From: Cymodocea nodosa
Taxonomy: Eukaryota; Streptophyta; Magnoliopsida; Alismatales; Cymodoceaceae
DNA length: 64,000 bases
Reading direction: 5' to 3'
Assembly (NCBI GenBank): GCA_036874045.1
Contig: JAZBRI010000011.1
Location: forward strand, 14,340,001-14,404,000
Shown: piece after piece, positions 48,323-61,942 of the stretch
Position numbering within the stretch: the first letter of the stretch is position 1
How the letters are laid out: each line of letters starts with the position of its first letter
Position numbers and translations under genes: made by a program
The notes under the pieces: model-generated
The model's input: only the letters and a program-made list of their open reading frames with translations
Told to the model about the DNA's origin: nothing
Databases searched by the model: none

Positions 48323-50450
48323 TCTGCTATGCATCATGCACAGAATTATTTTCCATTTTTATATATGAACAATAATCTTTTCTCATTGAACAGCAGATAA
48401 CCGAAGTTGAGCTTAATAATTTTTATTTGTATTGGAATAAGAATGCAATCTTCATCTTTGGACTTATAAGTGCACTTATCATACTTTGAGATCGTAAATT
48501 TATAAGTGCAGAAGAATTTGTTGTTGAGATACATATCATTGAAGCGTATCGATCTCCTTATTCTCCTCTGTACTATTATATAAATGAAGAGGAGACACTC
48601 CAATCGTGACCCATGATGTAATTAAACAAATGCAATATCAGTACTGAGCGTACAAGTGTTTTTCAGTTTTGAATGTGTACTATGCCTTTGTTTTGTTAAC
48701 CAAAGACCTCCAATTGCACTGGTTATATGTAACTTTGGTTAATTTTCTAAATTTTGACCTCCAAAAAAGTAACAATAATATTCATAATTTTTATCAAATA
48801 AAATTTAAATTTTAGCATAACATAAAGGTCATTCTCATTATTATTATTTTTTTTTGAAAAAACAAGAGCGTGTGATTCATAATACTCGTAATAAAGTCCC
48901 TTGCAAGGCACTTATCATGTTGTCTCCTTAAAGTCAGCAGCTTAATCACGCAAGCCACGACTAGGATTCCATTGATAACGCTATGGTCCGGTTAATTAGT
49001 TGGATCTCGATCCGATGGCATCCAAAGCTACCAGTCATTCATGTTGTACATGTCTTTTGTCATTTATTTTAAACATGACAATCTTCAATCTCATCCCTCT
49101 CCTGCAAGGCCGGCCCTTTAATAATAATAAATGGTGTGCCATCATGCATGTAGTACACGCTAATAAGGTCGTATTAGGTTAGATGGTAACGCTAACATAA
49201 TGTAATTAACTTGCATTAGAAAATTAAATTATAATATTTGCTAATCATTAATATAACTTAATTGTATAAAACTTGATTTTATCTCTCTCTCTCTCTCATA
49301 TATTTAATATTCGCCTGACATGTTGTTGTATTATTTTCTTTAAAAAAATCTCAAATTATCATTCTGTACGTCAGTTGAATGTGATGATTGTTCGCGATGA
49401 AACTAGAATTTCTCCCTTCGATATTTTTTTGAGACTTCAATACTTATTATACACGTAAAGCGAAGATGTCAAATAATAAAAAAAACTTAATAAATTAATG
49501 AAATTAATTAGAAACTCGTTTCATTATATATATATTAAAGAACTTATTCGAGACCGTTTTAGTGAAAGGCCCGAATTACTCTTCCGAGGAAATGTTAAAG
49601 ACAGTTAATTGCTTGAGTAGAGTTTCGAACATGAGCCTAAAGAATTATCAAGCACAAAATCAAGTTACTCTTCTATAATTCTTTATATATAATGGATACA
49701 TAATAGCCACCATTATGCATGTATGTGTGTGTATAATTTCTCTAGAATTGTAAACCTGTATACGGACGAAGCCGTAAAATTATGGGATAACATGCATGTG
49801 TACATACAGCACCCTCTAACGCACTTGGCATATTATATATATTCAATAAGATGACTACATTATTAATATGAGTTTTAATTAAATAAACATACGATCATTT
49901 TCAGAAAAAAAGTATATACTATACATATCTCTTTCTAATCTACAGATTAAGTCTGACAGTCGTATTAGAAACGCATGCCCCTTAATTTCGTCGCCCCCCC
50001 TCCCATGCAAGCCGAGATATCGACAAATGATGGAGCACAAATATTGTAAATATTTCACTGACAACCATATATAAGTGACCACATACAATATAAATATGAA
50101 TTAATGATAAATTAAAACCCGTAGCTAACATCCATGTTTGTCGCCAATCAACATCTAACCACGTTCATTATATTATATGTAATCAACTCTAACCAGTTGA
50201 ATTTTTTAAAGCTACGTAGTTACATTATTCTCATTTCAAACTTATTCTATCCTCTCGTCAATTTGAAAAAAATATTTCTAAGATTGTTGTAATTGGAAAC
50301 AAACTACTATAAAATATGGTATGTTTCTATATGGTACTTGTAAGGATTATTTTAAATTTTTTTTAGGTATTTATTTATTATTTCAGGGTTTCACGCATGT
50401 AAATACATGTACACGGTAGAATTTATAATTATAAGTAAATAATTAAATAT

Positions 50451-50452
<2 letters not shown>

Positions 50453-50494
<42 letters not shown>
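50453..50494. repeat. (AT)n microsatellite
   Basis: An uninterrupted run of 21 AT units, likely length-variable between individuals. Confidence 0.97.
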
Positions 50495-50496
<2 letters not shown>

Positions 50497-50711
50497 ATCC
50501 CATGCCAGTTATGAATGCAATTAATTTAAATATAAATTTACAATTATGGGTGGATTTTCCAAATACATCCGCAAAGCTCCAAGGAAGGGTGGGAATTGAT
50601 GGAAGGTGAGATCTGAAGGCCCCCATCATCTCTCTCTCTCTCCTTCGACTCCTTACTTACCACCTACTGCATCTGTTCGGCTGCCCCTCCTCAACTCCTT
50701 CCCTTAACCTA

Positions 50712-50746
50712 CTCCTCCTCCTCCTCCTCCTCCTCCTCCTCCTCCA
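50712..50746 (+). repeat. (CTC)n microsatellite in probable 5' UTR
   Basis: About eleven CTC units, 177 bases upstream of the ATG at 50923, in a GC-rich pyrimidine-heavy leader. Confidence 0.9.
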
Positions 50747-50922
50747 CAGCCAATCATTCGAAGCTTGTGCGGCACCTGAACGACAACAATCAACGGAAGA
50801 AGATTCACGAGGAGGCCGGGGGAGGAGGAGAGATGACACCATGCTCCTACCTGGGAACCACCTTCGTGCGCTGATGACAGTATCTCCGCTCCGACGACCA
50901 GGCGTAGCTAACGACGGACTAC

Positions 50923-53900
50923 ATGGCGGAGGAAGACACGAGAACAGGCGCCGGTGGTGGTGCTCGCGGCGACGGTGACGGTGGTGGTGCGGGTAACGGG
51001 GACGACGAGGGGGAAGAAGGCGATGTGGGCAGGAGGGATTCGAGGAGGTACGGGGATGGAAGTGGAGATGAAGAGTGGCTTCAACTGACCTTAGGCACTA
51101 GCCGGCCACCGGCGATAAGCAGGTCGGACAGCGATCAGCCGGCAGGGATTCTGGAGCGGAATTTGTTTCCCGACAGACCGTCGGTGGGTTCTCGAACGAG
51201 GCCGTCTACGTCATTGGGCACGGGTAACCTGACTGGTGCGCCGTCGGTGCCGTTGTTCCCGAACCTGGGACATCTCCCAAGCCTGCCGTGGGTTGCCGAC
51301 GGTACGGGTGCAAGTAGCTCGGTGCCGTTGCTTCCACCACGTCCACCATACAGTCCCCGGCAAGTATTAATGTACATGTCGGGGAGTGGTGGGTTGGGTT
51401 TTCCGGTAGTAGGCGGTGGCCGGACGCCGGGGGAATTAAGAGTCCTTAGCCCTTCTTCCCGTCCGCCGACTGGGCTATGGTTCTTTCTTCAAGCCTCTGA
51501 AAACCAGTGAGTACCATCATCACGCACGATCATTTTAATTATTTATATAGTAAATCATTCAAGACATTAATATTAGAAGTAGCATATATATGTTTCTACT
51601 TCAGATATTATAACACTATCAATTATTGCCAACTGATCAATTAGTTCGAATTGGTACCTATTTTTCATCTTGTTACGTACGTACACTGAATCTTCTTGTT
51701 GTGTTTGTTTTGCCATCGCAGGGCGAAGGAACCATTTTTGGCTCAGGTACCCAAGAGCTATCTGAGGATCAAGTATGTGCGCGTCTATCTATCTATCTAT
51801 ATATATATTATAATCTTTCCATGTGTATCTATATATATTAGTTTGGGATCATGAATGGATTAATTTTGATTACTTTTGGTTATGTGCAGGGACGGAAGGA
51901 CGACAATCCGTTTGTTGATGAAGTACTTGGTCAACAAACTGGGACTAGACAACGAATCCGAGGTATTTACCATTACATACTATTTACCCATATAAGAGAT
52001 GTACCTGTGCCATATATAGATAGATAAGATAAACACACACATATAGAATATTTGCCACATTAGTATGTACACTGGTGTGCTTAATTATTTAGGATTGAAG
52101 GTGACTGTGAAAGTATGTATATGTGCGAGTAAGTATAGGGTAAGTATAAACCTACGAGTAATTAAGTAGTAGGTAATACGTGTGAATTAATAGGTTGACC
52201 TAGATGACTTAACAAGTTAATAATAAAAACCTATTTATGCGAATTTACCATCGAAAAATAATGAAAATTGTAAAAAATGGAAATAATAAGATAATATGAC
52301 AAAAAATATAAAGTTGTTTGTACGAGAGAGAAAATGATGGGAAATAAAAAAAAAAAGAGTGGTAGAAAATGACAGAAAATATATTATTTAATAATTTTAA
52401 AAATATTAAATAATAAATTAACAAAATTTATTATTAACTTAAAAATAATATTTTAAATAATATAATATATATTAACAATTTATTAAATGTAGATGTAACA
52501 TATAAAATAACTTACATACAATTATCATCACAAATATAATTCATTACAAATTTAACTGTAAGTACGAATTCAAAGATTTAAATTTTATTTTTCAAGTTAT
52601 TTATATAAGGAAAATAGAGAGTCCTTGCACAAACACCCACAACGATGGAAAAACATTTTCCATCTTTTCTTATTTTCCTTCTTGTGCACAAACCCCCCAC
52701 ACCTTAGGATAGAAGCGTCTCTATCGGTATTCGTGTATGCACACACATATACTTACATAATCACAGGGCTACGCGTGTATATATATATGCGTGTGACGAG
52801 GACTCCTCTCCTGGTGTGGGGATGGATGTGTGAAGCAGTAAAACCTTTGGTACATATATATCGTAGGTACATACATGCCCAATTGATCGTCACCAGGATA
52901 TATATATATATACGCGCGTGTGATCGATGCACATTAAAAGGTAAGCATGCATGAAAGGAACCAAATTAAGAGCAGAGATGGGTGGGTGTTGCTTGGATGG
53001 AGGGTGCGTCATGCGTGCGTGGGAGAGCATTAACCCTTCTTATTTTAGGTGGGGGGTACATGTCCGTCAGACTTTTTCCGAAAGCGAATGATTTATCCGC
53101 CCGACCAATCATTGTTGGAAAAGTCATGAGAATTACAGCTGCCTGGAAAAGTCAGGAGTTATGGAAAAAACAACGATGATTTATAAGTCCTGCATGTTGC
53201 ATTTGAAAGATAAAAACTTCCTACGTCATTTTCCCTATAATAATATTATTATAATATATTAGTCTCAATCTTAATTTGTGAATCCGTCGTCATGAAAGCC
53301 ATGTCATGGATGGCAGTAGGAAAGGTCTATATGTATACATATATATACATACATACACATACATATATATATATATATAACCGACAGACGTACTTATATA
53401 ATTAATAATGATGATGACGATGATGATAAATCTCTCACATGTCATTATACGTATTCTTATTACCTCCTATGTTGAAAATGTTCAGGGTTTGCATGACGAT
53501 AACACATAGGACAAATTTAAGTTTGCATGATGATAGATCCCTCCGCTTAAAGTCAATTGTTTTATGTTAAAATTTTACATAGTATTAAAATAGGTTTACA
53601 CGAATAATAAAACTACATATAAGAGAAAGCATTGGAAGAATCCACATCGACTAAGATAAGGACGAACTTAGGTTTATATGAAGATAGATCCTTCAACTCA
53701 CAATCAATTCATTTTGAATTGAAATTTTACGTCAAGATCCTTGTAGAGAAATTAATTACTTATAAGTATGTATGTATGAAGAAAGAGAAATTAGTATGTT
53801 ACATCTTGAAATATTAAAAAATAACAATCACTATAATATTAACATAAAAAATTACGTAGTATTTTTTTTCTTCTAAGCTGTAGATTAATGAAACTGCTAG

Positions 53901-55896
53901 AGTGTATTGAGATCGGTGTGTAGACCTATGCAAGAGTAATTTAAAGGTAAGTTGCAATATTGATTAATTGGTGATGAGGTGCTAATGGACTTCCCATTCA
54001 CCTATAGATATTACATTTTTTTACAATAATGGTGGTATTTTTATATTGATTTTCTAAGGTTTGAATTCCAAAGGAAGCTATAAGCATTATTGTCTCAAAT
54101 CAATTATGTCATTACAATTGATTAGATAACCTTTTTTAACTGTTAAATTCGAAAGATAAAGACAAGGGTAAAACCATGCAAAGCTACTTGTATTAGCCTC
54201 ATCTACATATGTAAAAGGAATTAATAGATAGACTCCTCAGCAATAAGGACAGAAGGTCAGGTCCTTCCTAACAGATTAAGGGCACGGTTGACTTGAAATC
54301 AGAAGTATAGTAATTAATTTGATTGTATTAATGGCAGCATGTCAGCAACCCACATTATGCACACACTCATATGAATTCCATTGCACATGCATAAATACGA
54401 TAACATGCATACTATATTCTGCTACTTGTAATATTATTCTACTGGGGGTGTTGGAAAAGTAGGAGAACCCAGGGGAAGAAAAAGATTATCATGGAAGACG
54501 ACTAAAAGGGATACCACCACCACTATTCATCACTATCGTCTAGGGGTTAGACATTTAAGTCGATCATATAGGTTAAGCAAATCCATTTTTAATAGTTTGA
54601 TTTAATTCTATCCACTTCCAGTTCTTTGGTCGTCAATTTTTCATATAATAAACCAGACAACCCTTGACTTGTGTAAGCTATGGTAGCATCATCATAGTCT
54701 TCTAGCTGGTCTAGTGTTTACCGTACACTATTGTTTAATCAGAAGTCCTCATCTCTGGCTTTGCTACGGGTACCAATTCCAAGGCTTACCTATAAGAGCG
54801 TGCCTTCTTCTTGGCATATATATCTTTAGTGTTGTCGCAACAACCAACACATGCATGATTCTTCATGCATTATTATTAATTCCATTATGCATGATCACAG
54901 GCACATGAATGGAGATCCAGACATACATGTACACGCACTATGACCAGTGCTTAATGATGGCTACTCATTGTCATTCACCTAACCTGTAAGCACGTGCCCC
55001 ATGGAAGACATCATCAACTTAATTACGTACCAGCAAGAAACTTCCTTTCTCTCCTTTCACCCACCATTTTCTATCATCATACAGAAGACCACCACCACCT
55101 CCTCCTCCTCCTCCTCCTCCTCCCCGTCCTTTGTCAGTCAGGTACATGCACGAGCATGTCATCTTTCCATCCTTTTTTTTTTGGTAGCGTGAGTGTTTGT
55201 ATGGATTTAAATCAAAACCTCTTCTTTCATCATGAAGTTCAACTATGTTATCCTACCATAGCTGAGAGATAGTAAAGTTGGGCATTCACGTACTCCATCG
55301 AGAGGGATTTAAATTCAACAAAAAACACTACCATCATCAAAAAAAATTTGTGTTATCCCACCATTGATAGCTTTTCTTCCATGCAACAAGCAACAGAATT
55401 ACTGAAGGAAGGCGATCGAACTGGGTTTCACTTTCTTTTGGGAGCATCACTTTCATTCAAATCAACTAACAAACTTAGTCAACTATAATTACAAACACGA
55501 TACTTCTAGTACTCCTTTCAGTATTTGAATAGCACGGAAGGATACAGAAACAATGTCATTATCTTGAAAAGCAAGTATGACTTTTATTCGTATGGTGCTT
55601 CAACGTGCACAAAGAATTCACCAATGGTAGTGCGACAAGTGGAAATCCTGCATGCAATGGGTTGTGATCTCCTTGTATCGTCATGCTTTCGCCGAGTTGA
55701 AGCCATCGGCTCGCAGAGACAGCTGGCTCTGGGTTTGCTCTTCCATTTCTTATGAATGTTTTCCCTTCTTTTTTTTCTGAAAATACCATTGCTTATACAT
55801 GTAGTAGGGGCTAATTCAACATGCTCAGTGGACGCCTCCAAACCCAAGTGGTTGCACTGAAATGCCCTAACCCTCAACATTCATGATCACACAATC

Positions 55897-55932
<36 letters not shown>

Positions 55933-57405
55933 TGTGTGTGTGTGTGTGAGAGATTGATTGGGAAGGAATGGAAATTGTATTTGCGCAATAAGAAATGTCA
56001 GGGAATCATATAGAATGGCAGAGAAACAAGGAAACGTGAGTAATGAATGGGACGGAGCGGAAGAGAAAGGGCGGAGTTGGTGGTGGCGTGGGGTCCATGG
56101 AATATAGACTTGCCTCGGCTTTTACGATATGGTTTGTTTATGCATTGGGGGGAAAAAAAGAGAAGTAGACGTGCATGCACGAGGATTTTATGTCACGTCA
56201 TGTTAGGTTTGCGAGAGATACGGGGCGGTGACGGCCGAGCGGTGGGCAGAGTGAAAGCCACGTTTCAAGAAACATGTCTATAGTTAGTTGACGAAAAAAC
56301 GAAGATAAAACATTACTTGCATAGATGAAACAATATTAATATAATAAATAACAAGAAAGGTTTTTTTTTTTTTTTCTATTTCCAAAAAATTAACAGCAAC
56401 CATCAATTTTTTTCTTTTCTTATAAAATGTGCCCTATCCACTCTTAATTGATTAACTTAACTCATATCTTGATAAACATGTGTGTGCACCTGCATCATAC
56501 AGGTTCGGACAACATGATTTCCTAAACCTTGGATTTCAAATGTCTATGGCTTTTGGTTTCTTATGTTATTATCCTTCTGCGAAGAACTTTTCTTGACGGG
56601 CCTACGGTTCAGTACAAGTACTGTAGACGTGATGCTTCATGTTTCAACTTTTTTTCCTTGATTGTGCCCCTCTTCTGTATGTATTCCCCTTTTTTCCTTT
56701 CTCTTTCCTTTTCTTTCTTCATGTTTTCTCTTTCACTTCACCACAAGACGCTCGTTCGTCTTCCTTAAATCTCCCTGAAATAGAGACCACAACCCATGGA
56801 GGAGGTTGGCCCACAAAACTTCACCAATAATACTTGATTGCTATGGATGGAGAAAAGCATGCATGCACATACGTTTGCTTAGTCACTTAGGAATATATGA
56901 TGGCGATGTGGTGGGAATCCTCTGTCTGCCCTCAACTTCCTTTGCTCCTAAAATACATCTTTGGTGGAAGCAACTGATGATGGGTGGGAGACATGCGTGT
57001 AATGCAAGATCAAAGCAAAAGCCAGCCCATCGACCACAGAATCCATCATTGGTGCCATTAAGCAAACACCTTTCCATAGGAAAAGAAAGCTAACAGACTC
57101 ACGAGGATAGGTGTTCATTTCATTATCATCATGTTTCCTCGCTTTGATTTTAGTACTACTACAAAAAAAAATGCATTGCTGTTATGGCAGTCTTAATATT
57201 TCCCCTTTGTTGATTTATTACAATCCGGTCTGCTGAACAGGTAGAGCTTACATGTAGAGGCCGACAACTTCACCCCCATCTGACTCTACAATATGTTCGT
57301 GACCAAATTTGGCGTCCAAGGGATGCCCTTGCAGCCCTGTCCGACTCCCCAATCAATCACGTGATGACACTGCAATACGGTAGAAGCACGTCAAATCTCC
57401 CGTGA
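50923..57405 (+). CDS. LAX2: LAX PANICLE 2-like nuclear protein with RAWUL-type domain
   Basis: Exons: 50923-51506, 51722-51772, 51890-51962, 57241-57405. Total 873 nt, 290 residues, frame kept at every GT-AG join. The N-terminus is Gly/Asp/Glu-rich, then DEEWLQLTLG (50-58), which contains LQLTL, an LxLxL EAR-type repression motif, and a Pro/Ser-rich middle. Residues 180-285 (GLWFFLQASENQ, KSYLRIKDGRTTIRLLMKYL, VNKLGLDNESEVELTCRGRQ, LTLQYVRDQIW, HVMTLQYGRS) form the ubiquitin-like RAWUL domain of the plant LAX PANICLE 2 family. Rice LAX2 is a nuclear protein needed for axillary meristem formation. The assignment to this family is from memory. The last exon lies 5278 bases from the third and would be missed by a short-intron model. 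Confidence 0.85.
52311..52700. repeat. AT-rich MITE-like segment in LAX2-like intron 3
   Basis: A left border GTTGTTTGTACGAGAG and a right border TTGCACAAACAC are imperfect inverses around A/T-rich non-coding sequence. Similar TGTTTGTA-type borders occur near 13500. The assignment is weak. Confidence 0.3.
52701..57240 (+). other. Rest of the 5.3-kb third intron of the LAX2-like gene
   Basis: It contains (TA)n at about 53340-53380, a CTC run at about 55100-55123, a compound AT/AG/TG microsatellite at 55896-55950, and pyrimidine-rich stretches near 56640-56740. Frames at 52625-52954, 55525-55755 and 56806-57093 have no family likeness. No independent gene seen. Confidence 0.45.
55896..55950. 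repeat. Compound microsatellite (AT)n(AG)n(TG)n
   Basis: Seven AT units, eleven AG units and about eight TG units run together without interruption, a likely polymorphic marker. Confidence 0.95.
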
Positions 57406-60400
57406 CTAATCTCAAGCTCCAATATTTTTTCTTCCTGCTTATGTTCTCCTCTATTGTTTACTTCTCGACTAGGAAATATAATTGCTTGGGGATATCAACT
57501 TCAAGAGATCATGTACTTCCAAGCCATTTTGTCCTGATTTTCAATCACTAACTTTGCTGACTTCAATTCATCCTGTCTGTTTTAGCAGAGGCAATACATG
57601 CACCATTTACCCTCTACCAGTGCTGCTTGCACGAACAAGTGATCAACAAAGGCAACATATAAGGACTAAACTTTGATCTAACAAATATGGAGGGATGATG
57701 GCCAATCAAAATCCCGATTCCCCGGTATAAGGAACAACAGATTTCAGCACAGGGATGGTAGATACAATTTAAGGTTTTGGACATATTGATGTGCCCGAGT
57801 AATCCTTGTGCCAATTTCAAATAAAAAAGGCCCATTATTTGTAGTAATCAGTGGGTAAGCATGGTTCGGCAATAACAATGAACAAAGTGCAATAAGTATA
57901 TGACTTCCGATGACTTGATGTCTAATAACTTTATAAAAGAACGATAATATGGTAGTCATATTTACTTTACAAGCATATACACTTTCATGTCCAGAGGCCA
58001 CGCAGGAACAAAAGGAAAAATGCATGCTGTACCGATGTCGAACAGGGAAACTCCATACTTGGGTTCCCATATCCAAATGCGCAAATGTTATGCAAATTCA
58101 AAAATTTTGCAGAGATTTGATAGCAAGTTTAATATAGAGCACCTTCGGTGTCACTATTTAATAACTAATAAGAAAAGAAACGAACGCTGTTAAGGGTGGA
58201 TTTCTTGCTGAGCTCGTAACAAGGAAATGGAGTGGATGAAGATGGGTGGCCCGTTAATTGTCAACACATGGCATTTGCTCACCAGAATGTTTCCTCAAAT
58301 TTATGACATCCACCATGGAAATAATCCCAATGATGACAAAAGAACGCATAACCGCACAGTTAATTGTATTACATAATTGATTATAATGATTGGGAAAGAA
58401 CTTGACGTGGATCGATGCTGCTGTCTTTTGGATCATAGAAATGGATTAGGCTTTAGGAATATCCCCGGAAAAATCAATATATGTGTTCTATGGCACATGG
58501 CCTTTGTGACAGATATCTAAAATGTTATGTATGCTTGCATATAAAAGGACAGAGACGAACCATTTCCTGAATGTGAATTTTGAAGTAATTCAGGTACCAG
58601 AAATATCCAGGGAATTCCAGCACACGTGGAGGAAACTGACATCAATTTTGAAGGCTAATAGAATCATGCACCATTCAGTATAACCTATCAGGCTTCAATT
58701 CAAAGCTGCAATAATCCAATGAGGCAGTTTTGATTTGGTTGCAGTCTCGCTAGTTTCACCTTGAGTGCTTATTGTCACCTTTTCTTTCTGTTTTTGTTTA
58801 GTCCTTTCTTCCTTATCTCTTGTTCGATTATGGGTTCTCGCTTGGAATCCTATTTTTTGGTGGTCTTTGTTTTTATTCTAGTTATGCATACTGCTTGAGC
58901 AAGCCACCTTCGTTTATTGATATTTCTTTCATTTTCTGCTCAATAATAATAATAATGACAATAATAACAAGAAGAAGAAGATAAGGAAGGGACTGAACAA
59001 TGTACTATTAATGCTTTATGTGTGATCTGGTTTGAGGCCATTAAATCACTTTTACAATGGTATGAATTTTGTCTTGTTTACACGTAACCTTTAGTTCATC
59101 TTGGTGTCTAGAATGCTTGTCATTCTTGAATGTGTTGTGTCTTCCTAATTTCTTGAACTTTTCTTGTTGAGGTCAATCAGATTTGTCTTGACAATCATCA
59201 CATTGAGATTATTTTTAGGGAAGAAGGAAACCTTTTGCCCTCATTTATCCTCTACTGCCCCTTAATCATAGATTTTAATTATAGCAATAATTCTTAGTTA
59301 TTTTAGCAATGAGAGAACATCATTGTCATTTTAAATATTTTATTCACTTAGTCCTCTGGGATATTAGATGTAATGTTGTCTAGTTTTATCTTTTGCATCA
59401 CTCTGCTATATATCATTGCCATTAGCAAACTTACATTCCTTGTAGATCCACTACAATGGACTTCATGTGAGTCTAATCTGGTATGATTATACTTCATCAA
59501 TGTACTTTTAGTTTTTGTTTGCTTGTTTTGGATTGTAAAGGTGCTCCCGCATTTATATCTAAGAGTTTCTTCTTAAGTTCGTTAGTGAGTAATGAATGAT
59601 GCTTGGATCATTTCTTTCTAATTATCACAATGTATTTCGGCAGTGAATGACCATGTATGTTCCATTATGTCCTACATTGTAGTTTGGGAGTTACAAAACA
59701 AATGGAATAGATGTCATAAGGGGATATATGCTGTCACTTTTGAAAAAGAGCATAGAGGACAAATGATGATACGTTGTACGAGTTAGTAATATGGTCACAA
59801 CATTATAAATTATATGCTTCGTTTATGTTGCATGGGAACACAGGTTGGTAAGCATAAATAGTTCGGTACTTATGCAGGATCATCACTTTCAGTGTGTCAT
59901 GTTTTGTGCGATAGACATATAAGTGAGAGACAATGTATGTCACATCTGTATGAGTCAAGGTATTTCGTATCGGCATCATATTCAGTATTGATCCTATGGA
60001 AAAAAGAGACGTACTGCGTATGGGTAGAAATTTTGATTGATAAGAGACAAAGTCAAAAAAATCTCAAATTTTGATGGGAGATCATAGTCATTGTTGCTAC
60101 CTTCTAGATGATGTCATTGTAGACACACGAGTTGGGCATACCATTACATTTGATTGTGTTTTACATTTTCCTTCCATTCTACAAAGTGAGTCCATGGTAT
60201 GGTCATGGTATAGTTTCTAACCTAAATAACCTTAGATTTAATATATCATGAGGTAAATCAATTAAATCTCAGCTGTAAACATTTAAAAAACTGAAAATTA
60301 CATAAATAAATAAATAACTCTGTAGAAAATTACAAAAAATTTAAAACTAGTCAAAATCACATTAGATCTAAGTTAAATATGCAAGTATAAAATTAAATGA

Positions 60401-61942
60401 GAGGGAAACCTTCAAAATCATACCTTTCTGTAGCTTTTGAGAAAATCCAACAAGAAGGAGATTTGAAGAACTACATCTCTCAACACCTTGTTGAAGGCCT
60501 GAAGAATTGATAGAAAATGGATTCAAGAGAAAGTGACACTTCCTATGGAAAAGAAAAGTTTTGCCGATGTATAATCCATATCAATCGATATTTCGTATGT
60601 ATCAACGGAAACAACAATCTTCCTTCTTAAAAATGGATAGACCCACTCGATTCACACAATTAGGATCAATACCGAATTGATCCTGATAAGTGGTATTTAT
60701 CAAATCGATAATTGAAAAAACCAATATGTATCATTGAAATCTCAATGATATGTATTGATACAGTTAACCATGACATGAGTACATATCAAATACATGGGAT
60801 GAGCACAAGCTACATCCTGATTCCCTTTATTAGCATTACTTAGTCAATTATAAGATCACCCTTTTTTGTGTAAGGGCCACTCAGATTTGGAAATCATTTT
60901 GTCACTATAACTTTCTTGCAGGCTGTGACATGTGATGGATGAGCTTGCTATGGTGGTTTGTACAATTGACTATTTGTCTTTGTTGTTTGGGGTTGATAGT
61001 TTATGGCCCAAATCCAATCACTAACCCGATTGAAATTGTTTTTACCTTTTAGATGCAAATAAGTACACAATAGAAGAGAATATTTTATAGTCCTAAGTAA
61101 TATCAATGCCATGTAATGCTCATGCAACAAGTTTTGTTAGCTTTAACAAAAAGGATGGTTACTAGCCTTTGTATCATACACCTATCATATATTTCCATTT
61201 CAAAAGGAATTATTGAGGGTTCACCACCGGCAAGAGGAAAACTTGAGCATATACGAACATCTATTTTTACACAAATTTTACCAACCTATTCTACTGGGAT
61301 AGCAGACAATATGCCTGCAAATGGGGCAAGTTTGTACGTACCCATTCCCAGCCTGTTTAAAGTAGATAAGGATTTGAATTTTTTTACCATATTACTTATT
61401 TATCTATCTCTTGTTAACCAGAAGGTCATAATTACCCTTTTATCTGATAACTTTGAAGGATAAGGATAAGAAGTTTATACCTCTCCGGTATCCACCCAGT
61501 TTACAACCTAGTCAACGGTGGTTAAGGTTTTAATAAGGATAAGAAGGATGAATATATGTCTAGGAAAACAATGTAGAAGTTCGATTTACATGTTGCTACA
61601 TAAGCAACAAGTGACATCTGAATGATAACAGAAGTCACCACAAAGTCATTTTTTGTACGTGATTGCTTCATTGCCAATAAAAGTATGTCGTAACATCTGC
61701 ATGATGAATTTACCATAGACGAATTGCTTGGTTTATATCGAGAGTGGAAACCAACGCAGAACTTTGTGTAGCTTGAGAATTACGCTAAACAAAAGTAGGG
61801 GAAAAGATTTTGATCACAAAGATAAAGTTCGTAATAAAGTAAACCAATAAATTACAAAGAAGAAGAAACAACTAACCATTTAAGTCATGATGCTTCTCAT
61901 TCTTCCCACAATACCAGGAGAGCGTTCAGCTGCAGGTTCCCG
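57406..61942. other. Intergenic region between LAX2-like and SAM-domain genes
   Basis: It carries the 3' regions of both flanking genes. Frames at 57744-58076 and 61116-61463 are open but show no domain. 60550-60790 has scattered ATCGATA and GATCCTGAT-like inverted blocks that may be an old transposon. No gene is supported. Confidence 0.4.

Larger units (their letters stand above)
48323..50922. other. Intergenic region upstream of the LAX2-like gene
   Basis: It contains the phosphate-carrier 3' region, plain AT-rich sequence, an (AT)n microsatellite at 50453-50494 and a (CTC)n run at 50712-50746 in the probable 5' untranslated region of the next gene. No gene seen. Confidence 0.45.

Noticed and set aside
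61116-61463. 115-codon plus frame
   Set aside because: Open, but no family signal, no GC rise and no splice context; noted only as part of the intergenic region.
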